This document shows positions 7,940-16,940 of a stretch of DNA of 64,000 nucleotides, piece after piece; positions within the stretch are counted from its first letter, which is position 1; every line of letters starts with the position of its first letter. A program made the translations under genes and the position numbers. Source of the DNA: Candidatus Latescibacterota bacterium (GTDB lineage Bacteria; JAAXHH01); contig JAJEEG010000006.1 in the NCBI GenBank assembly GCA_022821085.1, forward strand, positions 2,501,330-2,565,329. The letters run 5' to 3'. A model generated the notes under the pieces. The model was not told where the DNA came from and ran no database searches. It saw only the letters and a list, made by a program, of their open reading frames with translations.

Positions 7940-10345
7940 ATGATCCACAACTACCTCACCATAGCCATTCGCAGCCTGCTCAGGTATCCCGCCTACACGC
8001 TGATCAACATCGTGGGGCTCGCGATCGGCCTGGCGGCCTGCATGGTGATCCTGCGGTACGTCTGGGACGAGTTGAGCTACGATCGGTATCATCCCCATGC
8101 CGACCGGGTCTACCGGGTCGTCGACGACATAGAAAGCGCCGGGCAGACGGTCCGGACGGCAGGATCGCCCTCGGGATGGGGACCCGCCCTGAAGCGTGAT
8201 TTCCCTGTAATCGAGCTGTTCGCCCGGGTGCGGGGCACGACGTCCGTGTGGTTCATCATGCATGAGGAAAAACGATACTATGAGAAAAAGGTTATCTGGG
8301 CCGATCCGGCCCTGCTGGACATATTTTCCATACCGCTTGTCGCCGGCGATCCCCGCACCGCGCTGACCGAACCGTATTCGATCGTGATCTCGGAGGAGAT
8401 GGCCTTCAAGTACTTCGGCGAAGAGGACCCCATGGGGAAAGTCCTCAGGGCAGACAATGTCTGGGACTTTACGGTGACCGGCGTCATGCGGAACATTCCG
8501 GCAAATTCGCATTTGCGTCCGGGTATGATCATGTCGCTTGTAACCAGGGATGCCCTTTATCCGGATAGCCTGGATGAATGGGAAATGCACGAGAACCGTT
8601 ATACCTACATCAGACTGCATGAAAATGCCGCTCCGGATGACCTGGAAGCGCAGCTGCCCGCCTTCGTGGAACGAAATAAAACAGGCCGTTTCCGCGATTC
8701 GAGCAAAGTGTTGAGACCGTCTCTGCAGCCGCTGGTGGACATTCACCTGCATTCGCACCGGGACAGCGAGCTCGAGCCAAACGGGGATTTCCGCTACGTG
8801 GCGCTCTTCCTGGTCATCGCGTTCCTGATCCCCCTCATCGCGTGCATCAACTTCGTGAACCTGGCCACGGCCCGGTCGGCCATGCGCGCCAGGGAGGTAG
8901 GTGTGCGCAAGGTGATGGGGGCCAATCGGTTTCAGTTACTCGGTCAGTTCCTGGGTGAGGCCGTCCTCATGACGGGGCTAGCCATGATCTTGGCGGTCGC
9001 GCTTGCACATCTCGCCCTTCCCGGCGTCAACGCGCTGGCCGGCAAGCAACTGGACTTTGCCTTGTCGAATGGTTGGGTGCTGGGCACGCTCGCGGCCGGT
9101 ACCCTCGTGATCGCATTGGCCGCCGGCAGCTATCCCGCGGTCTACTTGTCGGGGTTTCTGCCCACCGAAGTACTGAAAGGGAGTTTGAAGTCGGGAACGC
9201 AAGGAATGGGACTGCGGCGGACCCTGGTGGTGATCCAGTTCGCCATGTCCATCTTCTTGCTGGTCAGCACCGCCGTCATCTACGACCAGCTCGAGTACAT
9301 CCAGGACATGCGGCTCGGGTTCAACAAAGAGCATGTCATGGTGATCCCGATTACCGGAGCGGTTCAGCGTGAAAGCACCCAATTGCTGAGACAACGCCTC
9401 GCACAAATGCCGGGCGTGGTCGGTATGGCGACGACCGATGGCGTCCCGGGCGAACAATCACCGCGGATCATGGCCGTCCGTTCCGATAAGATGAGCCCGG
9501 AGGACAACCTGATCGTGTCCGTGTTCTCATCAGATGACCAGTTCCTGGAGGTCATGGAAATCGGCCTCGCGGCAGGCCGGAACTTTCCGGTCGAGTTGGC
9601 CATGGATACCACCATGGTAATCCTGCTGAATGAGACCGCCGCCCGTAAACTGGGCTGGGAAGCTCCGCCCGACGCGATCGGCATGCTCGTGGAATGGATC
9701 GAGTACCGCGGTACGAAAGGACGCGTCCGGGGGGTCATGGAGGATTTCCACCTGCAATCGATTCATGAGGAAATCGAACCGATCGTCTTCATACACTATC
9801 CCTACGACTTCAGTGACATACTCATTCGAATCGGGCCGGAGAACCTGACGGATACCATCGCCCGGATTCAGGAGGTGTGGCGGGAAGTCGATTCCGTCTA
9901 TCCCCTGGCCTACACGTTCCTGGACGAGGATTTCGACAACCTCTACCGTGCCGAACGACAGCTGGGTACGGTCTTCGCGGTCTTCGCCTTTCTCGCGATC
10001 TTCGTGGCGTGCCTGGGTCTGCTTGGACTGGCTTCCTTCTCGATTCAGCAGCGGACCAGGGAGATCGGCATCCGCAAGGTACTCGGCGCCGCCGTTTCGG
10101 ACATCGTCCTGCTGCTCTCGAAGGACTTCATGAAGTATGTCCTGCTGGCCAATGTGATCGCCTGGCCGCTGGCGTACCTCGCCATGGCGCAATGGCTGCA
10201 GAACTATGCCTATGCGGCGGGAATCAACTTCGCGTGGTTTGTAGCGGGTGGTCTCGCCGCGCTGGCCATCGCCTGGCTGACGATCGGTGCGCATGCGCTG
10301 GCCGCGGCGGGGAGGAACCCGGTGAACGCGCTTAGGCAGGGGTGA
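7940..10345 (+). CDS. MacB/FtsX-type ABC transporter permease
   Basis: 801 residues with two MacB_PCD/FtsX modules in tandem, each a periplasmic domain plus membrane helices. The N-terminus, LTIAIRSLLRYPAYTLINIV followed by GLAIGLAACMVILRYV, is typical of the large permeases common in Bacteroidetes and Acidobacteria. The first FtsX block has RAREVGVRKVMGA (about residues 320-332) and the second has RTREIGIRKVLGAA (about 710-723). These proteins partner a LolD-like ATPase and drive mechanotransmission across the envelope, for efflux or lipoprotein handling. No ATPase gene is adjacent. The end of the gene, NPVNALRQG, is repeated in the same frame beyond the stop codon. Confidence 0.88.
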   Translation: MIHNYLTIAIRSLLRYPAYTLINIVGLAIGLAACMVILRYVWDELSYDRYHPHADRVYRVVDDIESAGQTVRTAGSPSGWGPALKRDFPVIELFARVRGTTSVWFIMHEEKRYYEKKVIWADPALLDIFSIPLVAGDPRTALTEPYSIVISEEMAFKYFGEEDPMGKVLRADNVWDFTVTGVMRNIPANSHLRPGMIMSLVTRDALYPDSLDEWEMHENRYTYIRLHENAAPDDLEAQLPAFVERNKTGRFRDSSKVLRPSLQPLVDIHLHSHRDSELEPNGDFRYVALFLVIAFLIPLIACINFVNLATARSAMRAREVGVRKVMGANRFQLLGQFLGEAVLMTGLAMILAVALAHLALPGVNALAGKQLDFALSNGWVLGTLAAGTLVIALAAGSYPAVYLSGFLPTEVLKGSLKSGTQGMGLRRTLVVIQFAMSIFLLVSTAVIYDQLEYIQDMRLGFNKEHVMVIPITGAVQRESTQLLRQRLAQMPGVVGMATTDGVPGEQSPRIMAVRSDKMSPEDNLIVSVFSSDDQFLEVMEIGLAAGRNFPVELAMDTTMVILLNETAARKLGWEAPPDAIGMLVEWIEYRGTKGRVRGVMEDFHLQSIHEEIEPIVFIHYPYDFSDILIRIGPENLTDTIARIQEVWREVDSVYPLAYTFLDEDFDNLYRAERQLGTVFAVFAFLAIFVACLGLLGLASFSIQQRTREIGIRKVLGAAVSDIVLLLSKDFMKYVLLANVIAWPLAYLAMAQWLQNYAYAAGINFAWFVAGGLAALAIAWLTIGAHALAAAGRNPVNALRQG

Positions 10346-10399
10346 TGCTACGGGCAGAACCCGGTCAACGCGTTGAGGCAGGGCTGATGTTTCGGGCAC
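10316..10399 (+). repeat. 42-base tandem repeat duplicating the 3' end of the permease gene
   Basis: Copy 1 (10316-10357) holds the last nine codons NPVNALRQG, the TGA and 12 bases beyond. Copy 2 (10358-10399) repeats this in the same frame, again ending in NPVNALRQG and TGA. The three coding differences (GTG/GTC, CTT/TTG, GGG/GGC) are all synonymous. This is best explained as the residual 3' end of a second, deleted permease paralogue, though a local duplication is possible. Confidence 0.75.
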
Positions 10400-10428
10400 A
10401 CAGATGAGCGATCTTGAGGAGGTCCAAC

Positions 10429-10821
10429 ATGTCGCAGCATAACGCACTCGCCCTTTCGACGATTGGGCAGATATCCGTCACCGTGCAGGAACTCGACAGG
10501 GCAGTCTCCTTCTACCGCGACCAACTGGGTATGCGGTTCCTGTTTCAGGTCCCGAACATGGCGTTCTTCGACTGCTCTGGCGTCCGGCTCATGTTGACGA
10601 TGCCTGAAGAGCGGTCCGGCGATATCCACACTTCCATCCTGTATTACAAGGTCGATGACATCCAGGACGCCTACCGGATTCTGAAGGACCGGGACGTTCG
10701 GTTCAACGGGCGGCCGCACAAGATCGCCGATCTCGAAGACCACGAGCTATGGATGGCGTTCTTCCGGGACAGCGAGATGAACCTCCTGGCCCTCATGGCC
10801 GAGATCCCCCTGCGTCAATAG
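10429..10821 (+). CDS. VOC family protein (glyoxalase-like)
   Basis: 130 residues from the ATG at 10429, which follows a strong GAGGAGGT site; an in-frame start 15 bases earlier would place that site inside the gene. The sequence has IGQISVTVQELDRAVSFYRD at the N-terminus, LGMRFLFQVPNMAFFDCSGV in the middle, and ends with FRDSEMNLLALMAE, all typical of the VOC fold. Candidate metal ligands include a histidine in DIHTSILYYKV and the glutamate of SEMNLLAL. Members include glyoxalases, extradiol dioxygenases and fosfomycin-type resistance proteins; no particular activity can be assigned. It stands downstream of the permease and converges with the sulfotransferase gene. Confidence 0.8.
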   Translation: MSQHNALALSTIGQISVTVQELDRAVSFYRDQLGMRFLFQVPNMAFFDCSGVRLMLTMPEERSGDIHTSILYYKVDDIQDAYRILKDRDVRFNGRPHKIADLEDHELWMAFFRDSEMNLLALMAEIPLRQ

Positions 10822-10823
10822 CT

Positions 10824-11855
10824 TCAGAAAGAGACCTGGTCCAGGTTACGTGCCGAGTTATGGAGGGACAGATATAAGCCCCACAGTTCCTTCTCGATGG
10901 CTTCCCTGATCTCGACCGTCACTTTATTCCGCTTTGTCGCACTGTCCGGAACAAACGGCACGGACTCCCCATCGCTCTTGGAGTAGTATCCGAACTGCTC
11001 GACCATTCCGTCGTATTCCTCCCTGGTCACATCGAGTCCGAAGAAGTCAAGGATTCCGGGAAGGTTTTCCGGCCTCAACTGCGTATAGTCCACGAACAGG
11101 CAGTGGTCGCAGGTGTTTTCGATAGCGATCCGCAGGGTGGATAATTCAACTTGCACGCAGAATTCCAGATCGCTCATCACTTCGATGGCTTCAATCGGAA
11201 GCCCGGCTTCGAAGGCGCCCTCTGCGGAGTTTTTGTTGCGGACAAACCACGCCGGTCCGTCGAGGAAGGTTGGGATAGTTTCGTATGGATTGCGATACAG
11301 GAACAACCAGGGCACACCTGGATATAGCCCGCGGATCATTTCGAGTCGTTTGACGTGGTTACTGGAGAATTTGGCGAAGAAGCGTTCATGTTCCGGCAGC
11401 CGCCTGTGGCCATATATGTTGAGCAAGGACTGAAAATACCGGGCGCGTGTGTTTTTGAATACCTCTTCGAATTCTACGTCCAGTAATTGCTGTACCGGTT
11501 CCGCTTCCTTGATGACGATGTTCCGGCCCAGGCTCGACAACACTTTGGCAAGCAGGGTCGAGCCGCATCGCCCGACGTGGAAGATGAATCCCGCGGGTGA
11601 GAGCGCGTCAGAGTAGAGTTCAGGCTCCTCGAGTACGTCGAGATCGGTAACCGCGGTCAATGCGTCGGCATTGCGCGACAGCAGCTCTTCCGCGGAGATC
11701 TCGAGAAACGTCTCCCGCAGATGCATGTCCCCGAAGTCGAGCCACGTGATCTCGCGTTCGTCGCAGTGCAGCTCGAGCGGCAACAGGCCACGCCGCTCAT
11801 TAAGCAAGGCCCTTACTTCCTCGATGGGCTTGTTTCTGAGATCCTGTCCAGGCAC
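10824..11855 (-). CDS. sulfotransferase family protein
   Basis: 343 residues. The PAPS 5'-phosphosulfate loop is visible as FIFHVGRCGSTLLAKVL (residues 90-106), and the 3'-phosphate-binding strand is LFLYRNPYETIPTFL (184-198). The first 85 residues form an extra N-terminal domain. Enzymes of this family move sulfate from PAPS to hydroxyl or amino groups of sugars, lipids or small molecules. The gene is on its own, convergent with the VOC gene, with only 2 bases between the stops. No PAPS-synthesis gene is in the window. The fold assignment is firm but the acceptor is unknown. Confidence 0.82.
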   Translation of the reverse strand: MPGQDLRNKPIEEVRALLNERRGLLPLELHCDEREITWLDFGDMHLRETFLEISAEELLSRNADALTAVTDLDVLEEPELYSDALSPAGFIFHVGRCGSTLLAKVLSSLGRNIVIKEAEPVQQLLDVEFEEVFKNTRARYFQSLLNIYGHRRLPEHERFFAKFSSNHVKRLEMIRGLYPGVPWLFLYRNPYETIPTFLDGPAWFVRNKNSAEGAFEAGLPIEAIEVMSDLEFCVQVELSTLRIAIENTCDHCLFVDYTQLRPENLPGILDFFGLDVTREEYDGMVEQFGYYSKSDGESVPFVPDSATKRNKVTVEIREAIEKELWGLYLSLHNSARNLDQVSF

Positions 11856-12003
11856 CGATCAACCCGTCTATTATGAAATGAAAGTGGAGGACACTTATGA
11901 ATCATGCACCGGAAAGTGCTTGATCAATACACAACTGCTCAGACTTATGCCGGTAGTATAATGACTGTACCCGATCGTCACAAACCTCTACGGGCCGATC
12001 CGC

Positions 12004-13422
12004 TTACTTCCTGATCCCACACGCCTCATCCGTCAGCACATCGTAGTGATGCACGTACTTGACGCAGTCGATCACCAGCCGGTCGGTGTGCGGCAGATCC
12101 TCTTCCCAGGTCATTTCGACGCCCCAGGAGTGGGGCGGATTCTCCCGCTTTCCCCAAAGGTTGCCGTTGTAGCGCCGGAACAGGATCGTGCGGCCCGCGC
12201 GGGTGATGTACGCCATGACCAGCACCGCACGCTCGGACGCATCTTCGTCGATGTCGAACACGCGCATGCATTCGAATGTCCGCTCGCCGATACGCACCGT
12301 GTAGAGGCCGTGCGAGAACACCTGCGGCGCATCCGGGTTTTTCGTCAACCTTCCGTCCGGTTGCTCCGACAGGAAGCCCTTGGCTTCGACATGACGTGAC
12401 GACATGCCCCAATCCCATCCAAAGTCCTCATCGAGACTAGTCAGCAGCTCCCTGGTGCCATCGGACTTCATGCTTTCGACCGCCAACCACTGCACTTCCG
12501 TCTCCGTCAGGCGGCCCCAGAACCTGGTGTGGCGGGCTATATCGTCCGGATCATGGTTGAGCGGAAGAAGCCCTTCCCTGTCCTTATGGTGAAGTTCCTC
12601 GATCTCGATCTCGACACACTCCCGTCCGTGTATGATCGCGCGACGGGAGGCGGTCGCGGTCTTTTCCTCGGTCAACTTCCAGGCCGTTCCATCGCGGGCT
12701 GGCTCGTAGTCGGCCCATCGCACCCGATCGCCGATCTCAGGAACGATGAACCACCAGGCAAGCTCCCGGAAATCGATGGAGAAAGGGGTGCCTGTACTTT
12801 TCTCGATAGTGATGTCGGGCCGAAGTTCCGGAAATGCCTTCTTCCCTGGTCTGCTTTCTGCGCTCATGGCCATGCTCCTTCTGTTCGTGGTGACGCCCAG
12901 TTCACTCCGAACCATGTCCCTGCCGTGGGACAACCGCCGTTTGATGGTTCCCGGCGGACAGCGATGCCGGGCCGCGATTTCCGCTATGCTCAACCCATCC
13001 AGGTAGAACGACCTGAGTGCTGCCCGTTCCTTTTCGGGTACGTGATCGAAAGCACCGATCACGTCCTCCGCTGCCCGGTGTTGGCGGGCCGTTGGCACAC
13101 CCATGCGGTTTATCATGGTTGAGAGTGCCTCGGACTCGACGAATTGCTCCCTGCGTTGTGCGGAGCGCAGGTAATCGGCGCACCGGTTGCGCGCGACCTG
13201 GTAAAGCCAGGCCCGCACATGCCGGGGAGCCCGTTCGCGCAGCCCCGACCAGGCGTGTACGAGCGTCTCCTGCAGCACGTCTTCGACCGCGTCCACGGCA
13301 CCGATACGATCCCGGATCAGTGTAGCCAGTGAACGCTCGTATCGACGGATCAGGGTCACGAAGGCCTGCTCGTCGCCGGCCCGGATCTGTTGGACCAGCA
13401 TCTGGTCATCGAGGAACCCCAT
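12004..13422 (-). CDS. ECF-type RNA polymerase sigma factor with a large C-terminal domain
   Basis: 472 residues, more than twice the usual ECF length. Residues 1-180 carry sigma region 2 (AFVTLIRRYERSLATLI, VEDVLQETLVHAW, RAWLYQVARNRCADYLR) and region 4 (VPEKERAALRSFYLDGLSIA, then GTIKRRLSHGRDMVR). About 280 further residues follow after a short linker with RPGKKAFPELRPDITIEKS. That part is tryptophan-rich, has no membrane helix and does not resemble the SnoaL-type extensions known to me. In other long ECF factors such extensions gate activity and replace an anti-sigma factor. No anti-sigma gene is adjacent, which supports that reading here. Confidence 0.85.
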   Translation of the reverse strand: MGFLDDQMLVQQIRAGDEQAFVTLIRRYERSLATLIRDRIGAVDAVEDVLQETLVHAWSGLRERAPRHVRAWLYQVARNRCADYLRSAQRREQFVESEALSTMINRMGVPTARQHRAAEDVIGAFDHVPEKERAALRSFYLDGLSIAEIAARHRCPPGTIKRRLSHGRDMVRSELGVTTNRRSMAMSAESRPGKKAFPELRPDITIEKSTGTPFSIDFRELAWWFIVPEIGDRVRWADYEPARDGTAWKLTEEKTATASRRAIIHGRECVEIEIEELHHKDREGLLPLNHDPDDIARHTRFWGRLTETEVQWLAVESMKSDGTRELLTSLDEDFGWDWGMSSRHVEAKGFLSEQPDGRLTKNPDAPQVFSHGLYTVRIGERTFECMRVFDIDEDASERAVLVMAYITRAGRTILFRRYNGNLWGKRENPPHSWGVEMTWEEDLPHTDRLVIDCVKYVHHYDVLTDEACGIRK

Positions 13423-13530
13423 CAGATCGCTCTCCCTTCATCTAACAGGGCGAAGTTCGAGGGGGAAAGGTTCAGGACGTACAACGATTCGACCGAAGTT
13501 TCGAACAGCGCCGCGAAGGAACCGGCTTGC

Positions 13531-13890
13531 TCATCGTGATCCGGAATCCGGCCAGTCCGCGCCGGCTCCCGGTCCGATAACATGCCAGTGCATATGAGGC
13601 GTAACGCCAGGCGCCGCCGCGTTGGCTCGAACATAGAAGCCTTCTCCATTCAAAAGACCGGTGGAAGTGGCGGTTTGCTGGACAGCGCACATCATTGAGG
13701 ACAACAGTTCTCCATCCAGAGCAGCCTCATCCATTAATCCCTTGACGTGGGCTTTCGGCACTACGACCACGTGGACTTCGGATACAGGACGTGGATGATG
13801 GAACGCCAGAACCAACTCGTCCTCATAGACTCGCCTGACATCAAGGTTCCCGGCAAGTACATCCTCGCAGTACCAATCTCGCCGTGCCAC
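13531..13890 (-). CDS. HIT family nucleotide-binding protein
   Basis: 119 residues beginning at a GTG with an AGGAG site 9 bases upstream. The histidine triad is visible as HMHWHVIG with histidines at 99, 101 and 103, and the N-terminal half has the expected VYEDELVLAFHHPRPVSEVH and VVVVPKAHVKGL. HIT proteins hydrolyse or transfer nucleoside phosphoramidates and dinucleotides. The length agrees with the stand-alone Hint-type proteins. The gene lies upstream of the sigma factor on the same strand with about 108 bases between; I see no convincing gene in that gap. Confidence 0.85.
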   Translation of the reverse strand: MARRDWYCEDVLAGNLDVRRVYEDELVLAFHHPRPVSEVHVVVVPKAHVKGLMDEAALDGELLSSMMCAVQQTATSTGLLNGEGFYVRANAAAPGVTPHMHWHVIGPGAGADWPDSGSR

Positions 13891-14059
13891 TTCAGCACAC
13901 TCCTTTCGATTTTCCGACGGAACAAGGCTCGGTCTCCGGGTCTGCCCGATTATTAGTTTAGACGGACCGGGGGTCGGTGTGTAATTTACACGCGAATGAA
14001 GCTGCTGATCAGCGTATAATTCAAATCACCTGTTTTCCTGTCAAATCGGTCGTAGGCGT

Positions 14060-14539
14060 ATGCGGGTCGAACCGGTCAGTACCCATATCGAACCCCTTGA
14101 GACGAAACACCATGCCGGGATGCTCGAAATCGTAGAACAACTCCCCGAATGGTTCGACGAAACCGCCAGGACCAGGTCTGTGCCTGTAGATATTCGACAT
14201 CAGATGGGGTTTGTGGCCGTCAGGGAACAAAAGGTGATCGGGTTTATTACCCTTTACGTCGCAGAGGGACGGATGCACATCGGTTGGCTCGCGGTCGAAA
14301 GGCAGATGCACGGGCGTGGTATCGGCAGCCGGCTACTGAAAGCGGCTGAATCGGAAGCGCACAGGATGGGCATAGGCGAACTGGCGACGTACACGCTGGG
14401 CGAAAGTGTCGCGTACCAGCCCTACGAATCGACCAGACGATTCTACTGGAAGCACGGTTTCAAGGTGTACAAGCGATCCAGGACGGACAACCCCGGATGC
14501 CCCGAGGAGATCTGGATTTCGAAGCGCGTCAAATCATGA
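14060..14539 (+). CDS. GNAT family N-acetyltransferase
   Basis: 159 residues. The acetyl-CoA-binding motif A is HIGWLAVERQMHGRGIGSRL (about 75-94), with the Q/R-x-x-G-x-G/A pattern, and motif B is close to YESTRRFYWKHGFKVYKRS. GNAT enzymes acetylate amines on small molecules or proteins. The gene ends 12 bases before the GTG of a methyltransferase gene on the same strand, so the two are probably co-transcribed. The substrate cannot be inferred. Confidence 0.85.
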   Translation: MRVEPVSTHIEPLETKHHAGMLEIVEQLPEWFDETARTRSVPVDIRHQMGFVAVREQKVIGFITLYVAEGRMHIGWLAVERQMHGRGIGSRLLKAAESEAHRMGIGELATYTLGESVAYQPYESTRRFYWKHGFKVYKRSRTDNPGCPEEIWISKRVKS

Positions 14540-14551
14540 CCGGAGTTCACG

Positions 14552-15358
14552 GTGGACCGTGACGTAATTCGATACTACGAAGAGCTGGAGAACGAATCCG
14601 AGCGACTCGAGAAGGGAACCGCCCGGTTGGAAGCCGAAAGGACCCGGAAAGTCCTTCGGGAGTATCTCCCCGCACCGCCGGCCCGCATCCTCGATGCGGG
14701 CGGTGGTCCAGGCGCCTATGCCTTCTGGCTCGCCGGGCAGTCCTACGACGTCTATTTGCTGGACATCGTCCCGCGCCACATCGAGCAGGCAAAAGAACGA
14801 AATAAAGACGGAATCCTCAAAAGCGTGGCGGTCGGAGACGCCAGAAACCTGGACTTCGAGACGGACTCCATGGACGCGGTCCTTCTGATGGGTCCCCTGT
14901 ATCACCTGCAAGACCGGCCGGATCGGATCGCGGTGCTTGAGGAATCCCTTCGCGTGCTTAAACCGGGAGGAGTCCTCTTCTGTGCGGCCATCTCCCGGTT
15001 CGCTTCGTTCCTCGACGGCATGAAACAGGGATACCTCTTCAATCCCGAGTTCGCCAGAATCGTCCTGAAGGATCTGAACGAAGGACAACACGAAAACCCG
15101 GACATGGATCCCCGATACTTCACCACGGCCTGTTTCCATCGGCCTGAGGACCTCGAAGAAGAGATTACAGACGCGGGATTCGACCTGGTGAGGACAGTCG
15201 GGCTGGAAGGACCGGCATGGCTTTTCGGTAGTTTCGACGAGCTTTGGGCGGACGAGGCCAGGCGCGAGGACATGCTCACCTTCCTGAAGCTGGTCGAGAC
15301 GGAGACCTCTATAATCGGCGTTAGCGCGCACATCCTCTCTGTCGCGAAAGCGCCCTGA
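14552..15358 (+). CDS. class I SAM-dependent methyltransferase
   Basis: 268 residues from a GTG with GGAG 6 bases upstream. The SAM motif I is ARILDAGGGPGAYAFWLA, motif II is YDVYLLDIVPRHIEQAK, motif IV is DAVLLMGPLYHLQDRPD, and motif VI is LRVLKPGGVLFCAAI, all in the standard order of the Rossmann-like fold. The PLYHLQ stretch is typical of the UbiE/COQ5-like and small-molecule methyltransferases. It follows the GNAT gene by 12 bases. The substrate is unknown. Confidence 0.87.
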   Translation: MDRDVIRYYEELENESERLEKGTARLEAERTRKVLREYLPAPPARILDAGGGPGAYAFWLAGQSYDVYLLDIVPRHIEQAKERNKDGILKSVAVGDARNLDFETDSMDAVLLMGPLYHLQDRPDRIAVLEESLRVLKPGGVLFCAAISRFASFLDGMKQGYLFNPEFARIVLKDLNEGQHENPDMDPRYFTTACFHRPEDLEEEITDAGFDLVRTVGLEGPAWLFGSFDELWADEARREDMLTFLKLVETETSIIGVSAHILSVAKAP

Positions 15359-15473
15359 TGTGTGCCGGTCCACGAAGCGTTATGGTGAAGCGGTGCGGTG
15401 AACGGTCCGATGAAGCGGTCCGGCGGGCGTATCAGGCTACCTTCAATCAACCCATTGCAAAGAGGTCGAGTAC

Positions 15474-16172
15474 ATGCCGATTTCAGCCATCTCCTTCGAC
15501 GGCGACATGACGCTGTGGGACTTTCAGAAGGTCATGCGGCATGCTTTGAAGAAAACCCTGGCGGAACTGCGCCGGCTGTTGCCGACGCAACGCGCCTTGG
15601 ACCTCTCTGTGGAAGAAATGATCGCGATCCGCAACCAGGTCGAGAAAGACGAGCACGGGCGGACCTGGAACATGGAGGAACTGAGACTCCTCGCGTTTGA
15701 GCGCACGCTGGAAAGTCTGGGTCGCCCGGACCGCGATTTGGCTGCCCGTCTGAACAATCTGTATATGAAGCATCGCTTCGAAGACATCGAGCTGTATCCG
15801 GACGTGATACCGGCCCTCGACCAGCTTGCGCCGCACTTCAAGCTTGGCCTGCTGTCCAATGGGAACAGCTATCCCGAGCGATGCGGGCTCGAGGGGCGGT
15901 TTGCCTTCGTGGTTTTCTCGCAGGATGTGCGGGTTCGAAAGCCCGACCGGAGGATTTTCGAGATCGCCGCGCGGGAAGCGGGCTGTCCGTTGGACGAGCT
16001 TCTGCACGTCGGGGATTCTTACGAGAATGACGTACTGGGAGCGTATGGCGCCGGAGCGAAAACGGTTTGGCTGAACCGCGAAGGGATGGAAAGCAACGCT
16101 GGAATCAGGGCCGACGCAGAAATAACTTCGCTGACCGACCTGCCTGGGATCTTGGGGCCTGGAGGAATCTGA
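15474..16172 (+). CDS. HAD superfamily hydrolase
   Basis: 232 residues from an ATG with an AGAGGT site. The four HAD motifs are present: motif I AISFDGDMTLWD with the nucleophile D9 and general acid D11, motif II as GLLSNGNS, the lysine in VRVRKPDRRIF, and motif IV as HVGDSYENDVLGA. The helical cap between residues 20 and 100 places it with C1-cap phosphatases and haloacid dehalogenases. Such enzymes usually remove phosphate from sugar phosphates or nucleotides. The gene is separated by about 115 bases from the methyltransferase and converges on the outer-membrane protein gene. Confidence 0.85.
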   Translation: MPISAISFDGDMTLWDFQKVMRHALKKTLAELRRLLPTQRALDLSVEEMIAIRNQVEKDEHGRTWNMEELRLLAFERTLESLGRPDRDLAARLNNLYMKHRFEDIELYPDVIPALDQLAPHFKLGLLSNGNSYPERCGLEGRFAFVVFSQDVRVRKPDRRIFEIAAREAGCPLDELLHVGDSYENDVLGAYGAGAKTVWLNREGMESNAGIRADAEITSLTDLPGILGPGGI

Positions 16173-16189
16173 GGTCGGATCCCTTCCGG

Positions 16190-16849
16190 CTAGAACCCGT
16201 AGCTGAGACCCAGTTTCAGGACCGGATACATGGATGCGACGCCGGGGATGTCTTCGTTGGCCGATTCGGCCTCCGCATCCAGGTCCATCCTGAACTGCGG
16301 GTCCGAGGATACGGGACCGGTAGCCTCGAGGCTGAATTCCGGCGGGCCGTGGTAGGCTACCCCGACATCCAGTGCAAAGCCGAGACCTGTATCGACGGCG
16401 TTGCCCCAACCGAGGCCAAAATAGGGGGCGATTTTGGAGGTCCCGAGCGAGCCGCGGATCGTTCCCACCTGGGCCCTGGTGTATACGTTGTTCCCAAACT
16501 CCACGTCTTCCGCCGGAGCACCCTCGACGCCAAGCGATCCCCCGAAGTAGAGCACGCCCGCACTCAGACGGAAACCACTTTCGTTCGGATACAGATCGAG
16601 CACGGCCGTCACGGCGGCAGCGGGGAAGTCCACATCCAATTCCACGTCATCCACAGTGACCTGGAAATCGACCGGCTGAAAATCGATTCCCCCTCGGAAG
16701 TTGATTCGGCTAGCAAGTGGCGTAGCGACCTGCGCCCCGATCCCGAGCGTGCCCACCTGGACGGATCCCGTAACCCCCTGTGCAAGCGCCGGGATTGTTT
16801 CCAAACCCAGCAGCAAGGCGACGGTGAACCCGAATTTCAGGCTTCGCAT
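16190..16849 (-). CDS. outer-membrane beta-barrel protein
   Basis: 219 residues with a clear signal peptide (MRSLKFGFTVALLLGLET, cleavage near ALA-Q). The rest consists of alternating amphipathic strands rich in glycine, for example VGTLGIGAQVATPL and APYFGLGWGNAVDTGLGFA, and ends in phenylalanine, which is the usual C-terminal signature for assembly by BamA. Strand-rich repeats such as GLGFALDVGVAYHGPPEFSL support an eight- to ten-stranded barrel. A GAGGAAA ribosome site precedes the ATG. The role is not known; it could be a small porin-like or surface protein. It indicates an outer membrane in the organism. Confidence 0.75.
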   Translation of the reverse strand: MRSLKFGFTVALLLGLETIPALAQGVTGSVQVGTLGIGAQVATPLASRINFRGGIDFQPVDFQVTVDDVELDVDFPAAAVTAVLDLYPNESGFRLSAGVLYFGGSLGVEGAPAEDVEFGNNVYTRAQVGTIRGSLGTSKIAPYFGLGWGNAVDTGLGFALDVGVAYHGPPEFSLEATGPVSSDPQFRMDLDAEAESANEDIPGVASMYPVLKLGLSYGF

Positions 16850-16940
16850 CGTGTTTTCCTCGTGATTTTAGCTCAAATTGGTAAGAAAAATGGATTTGCG
16901 ATGTCCCTCATCTCACCCGTTCAACTCAACCCTCAACCTC

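Noticed and set aside
13422-13649. Small minus-strand frame between the HIT and sigma factor genes
   Set aside because: It overlaps the HIT gene for most of its length and has no ribosome site or recognisable similarity.
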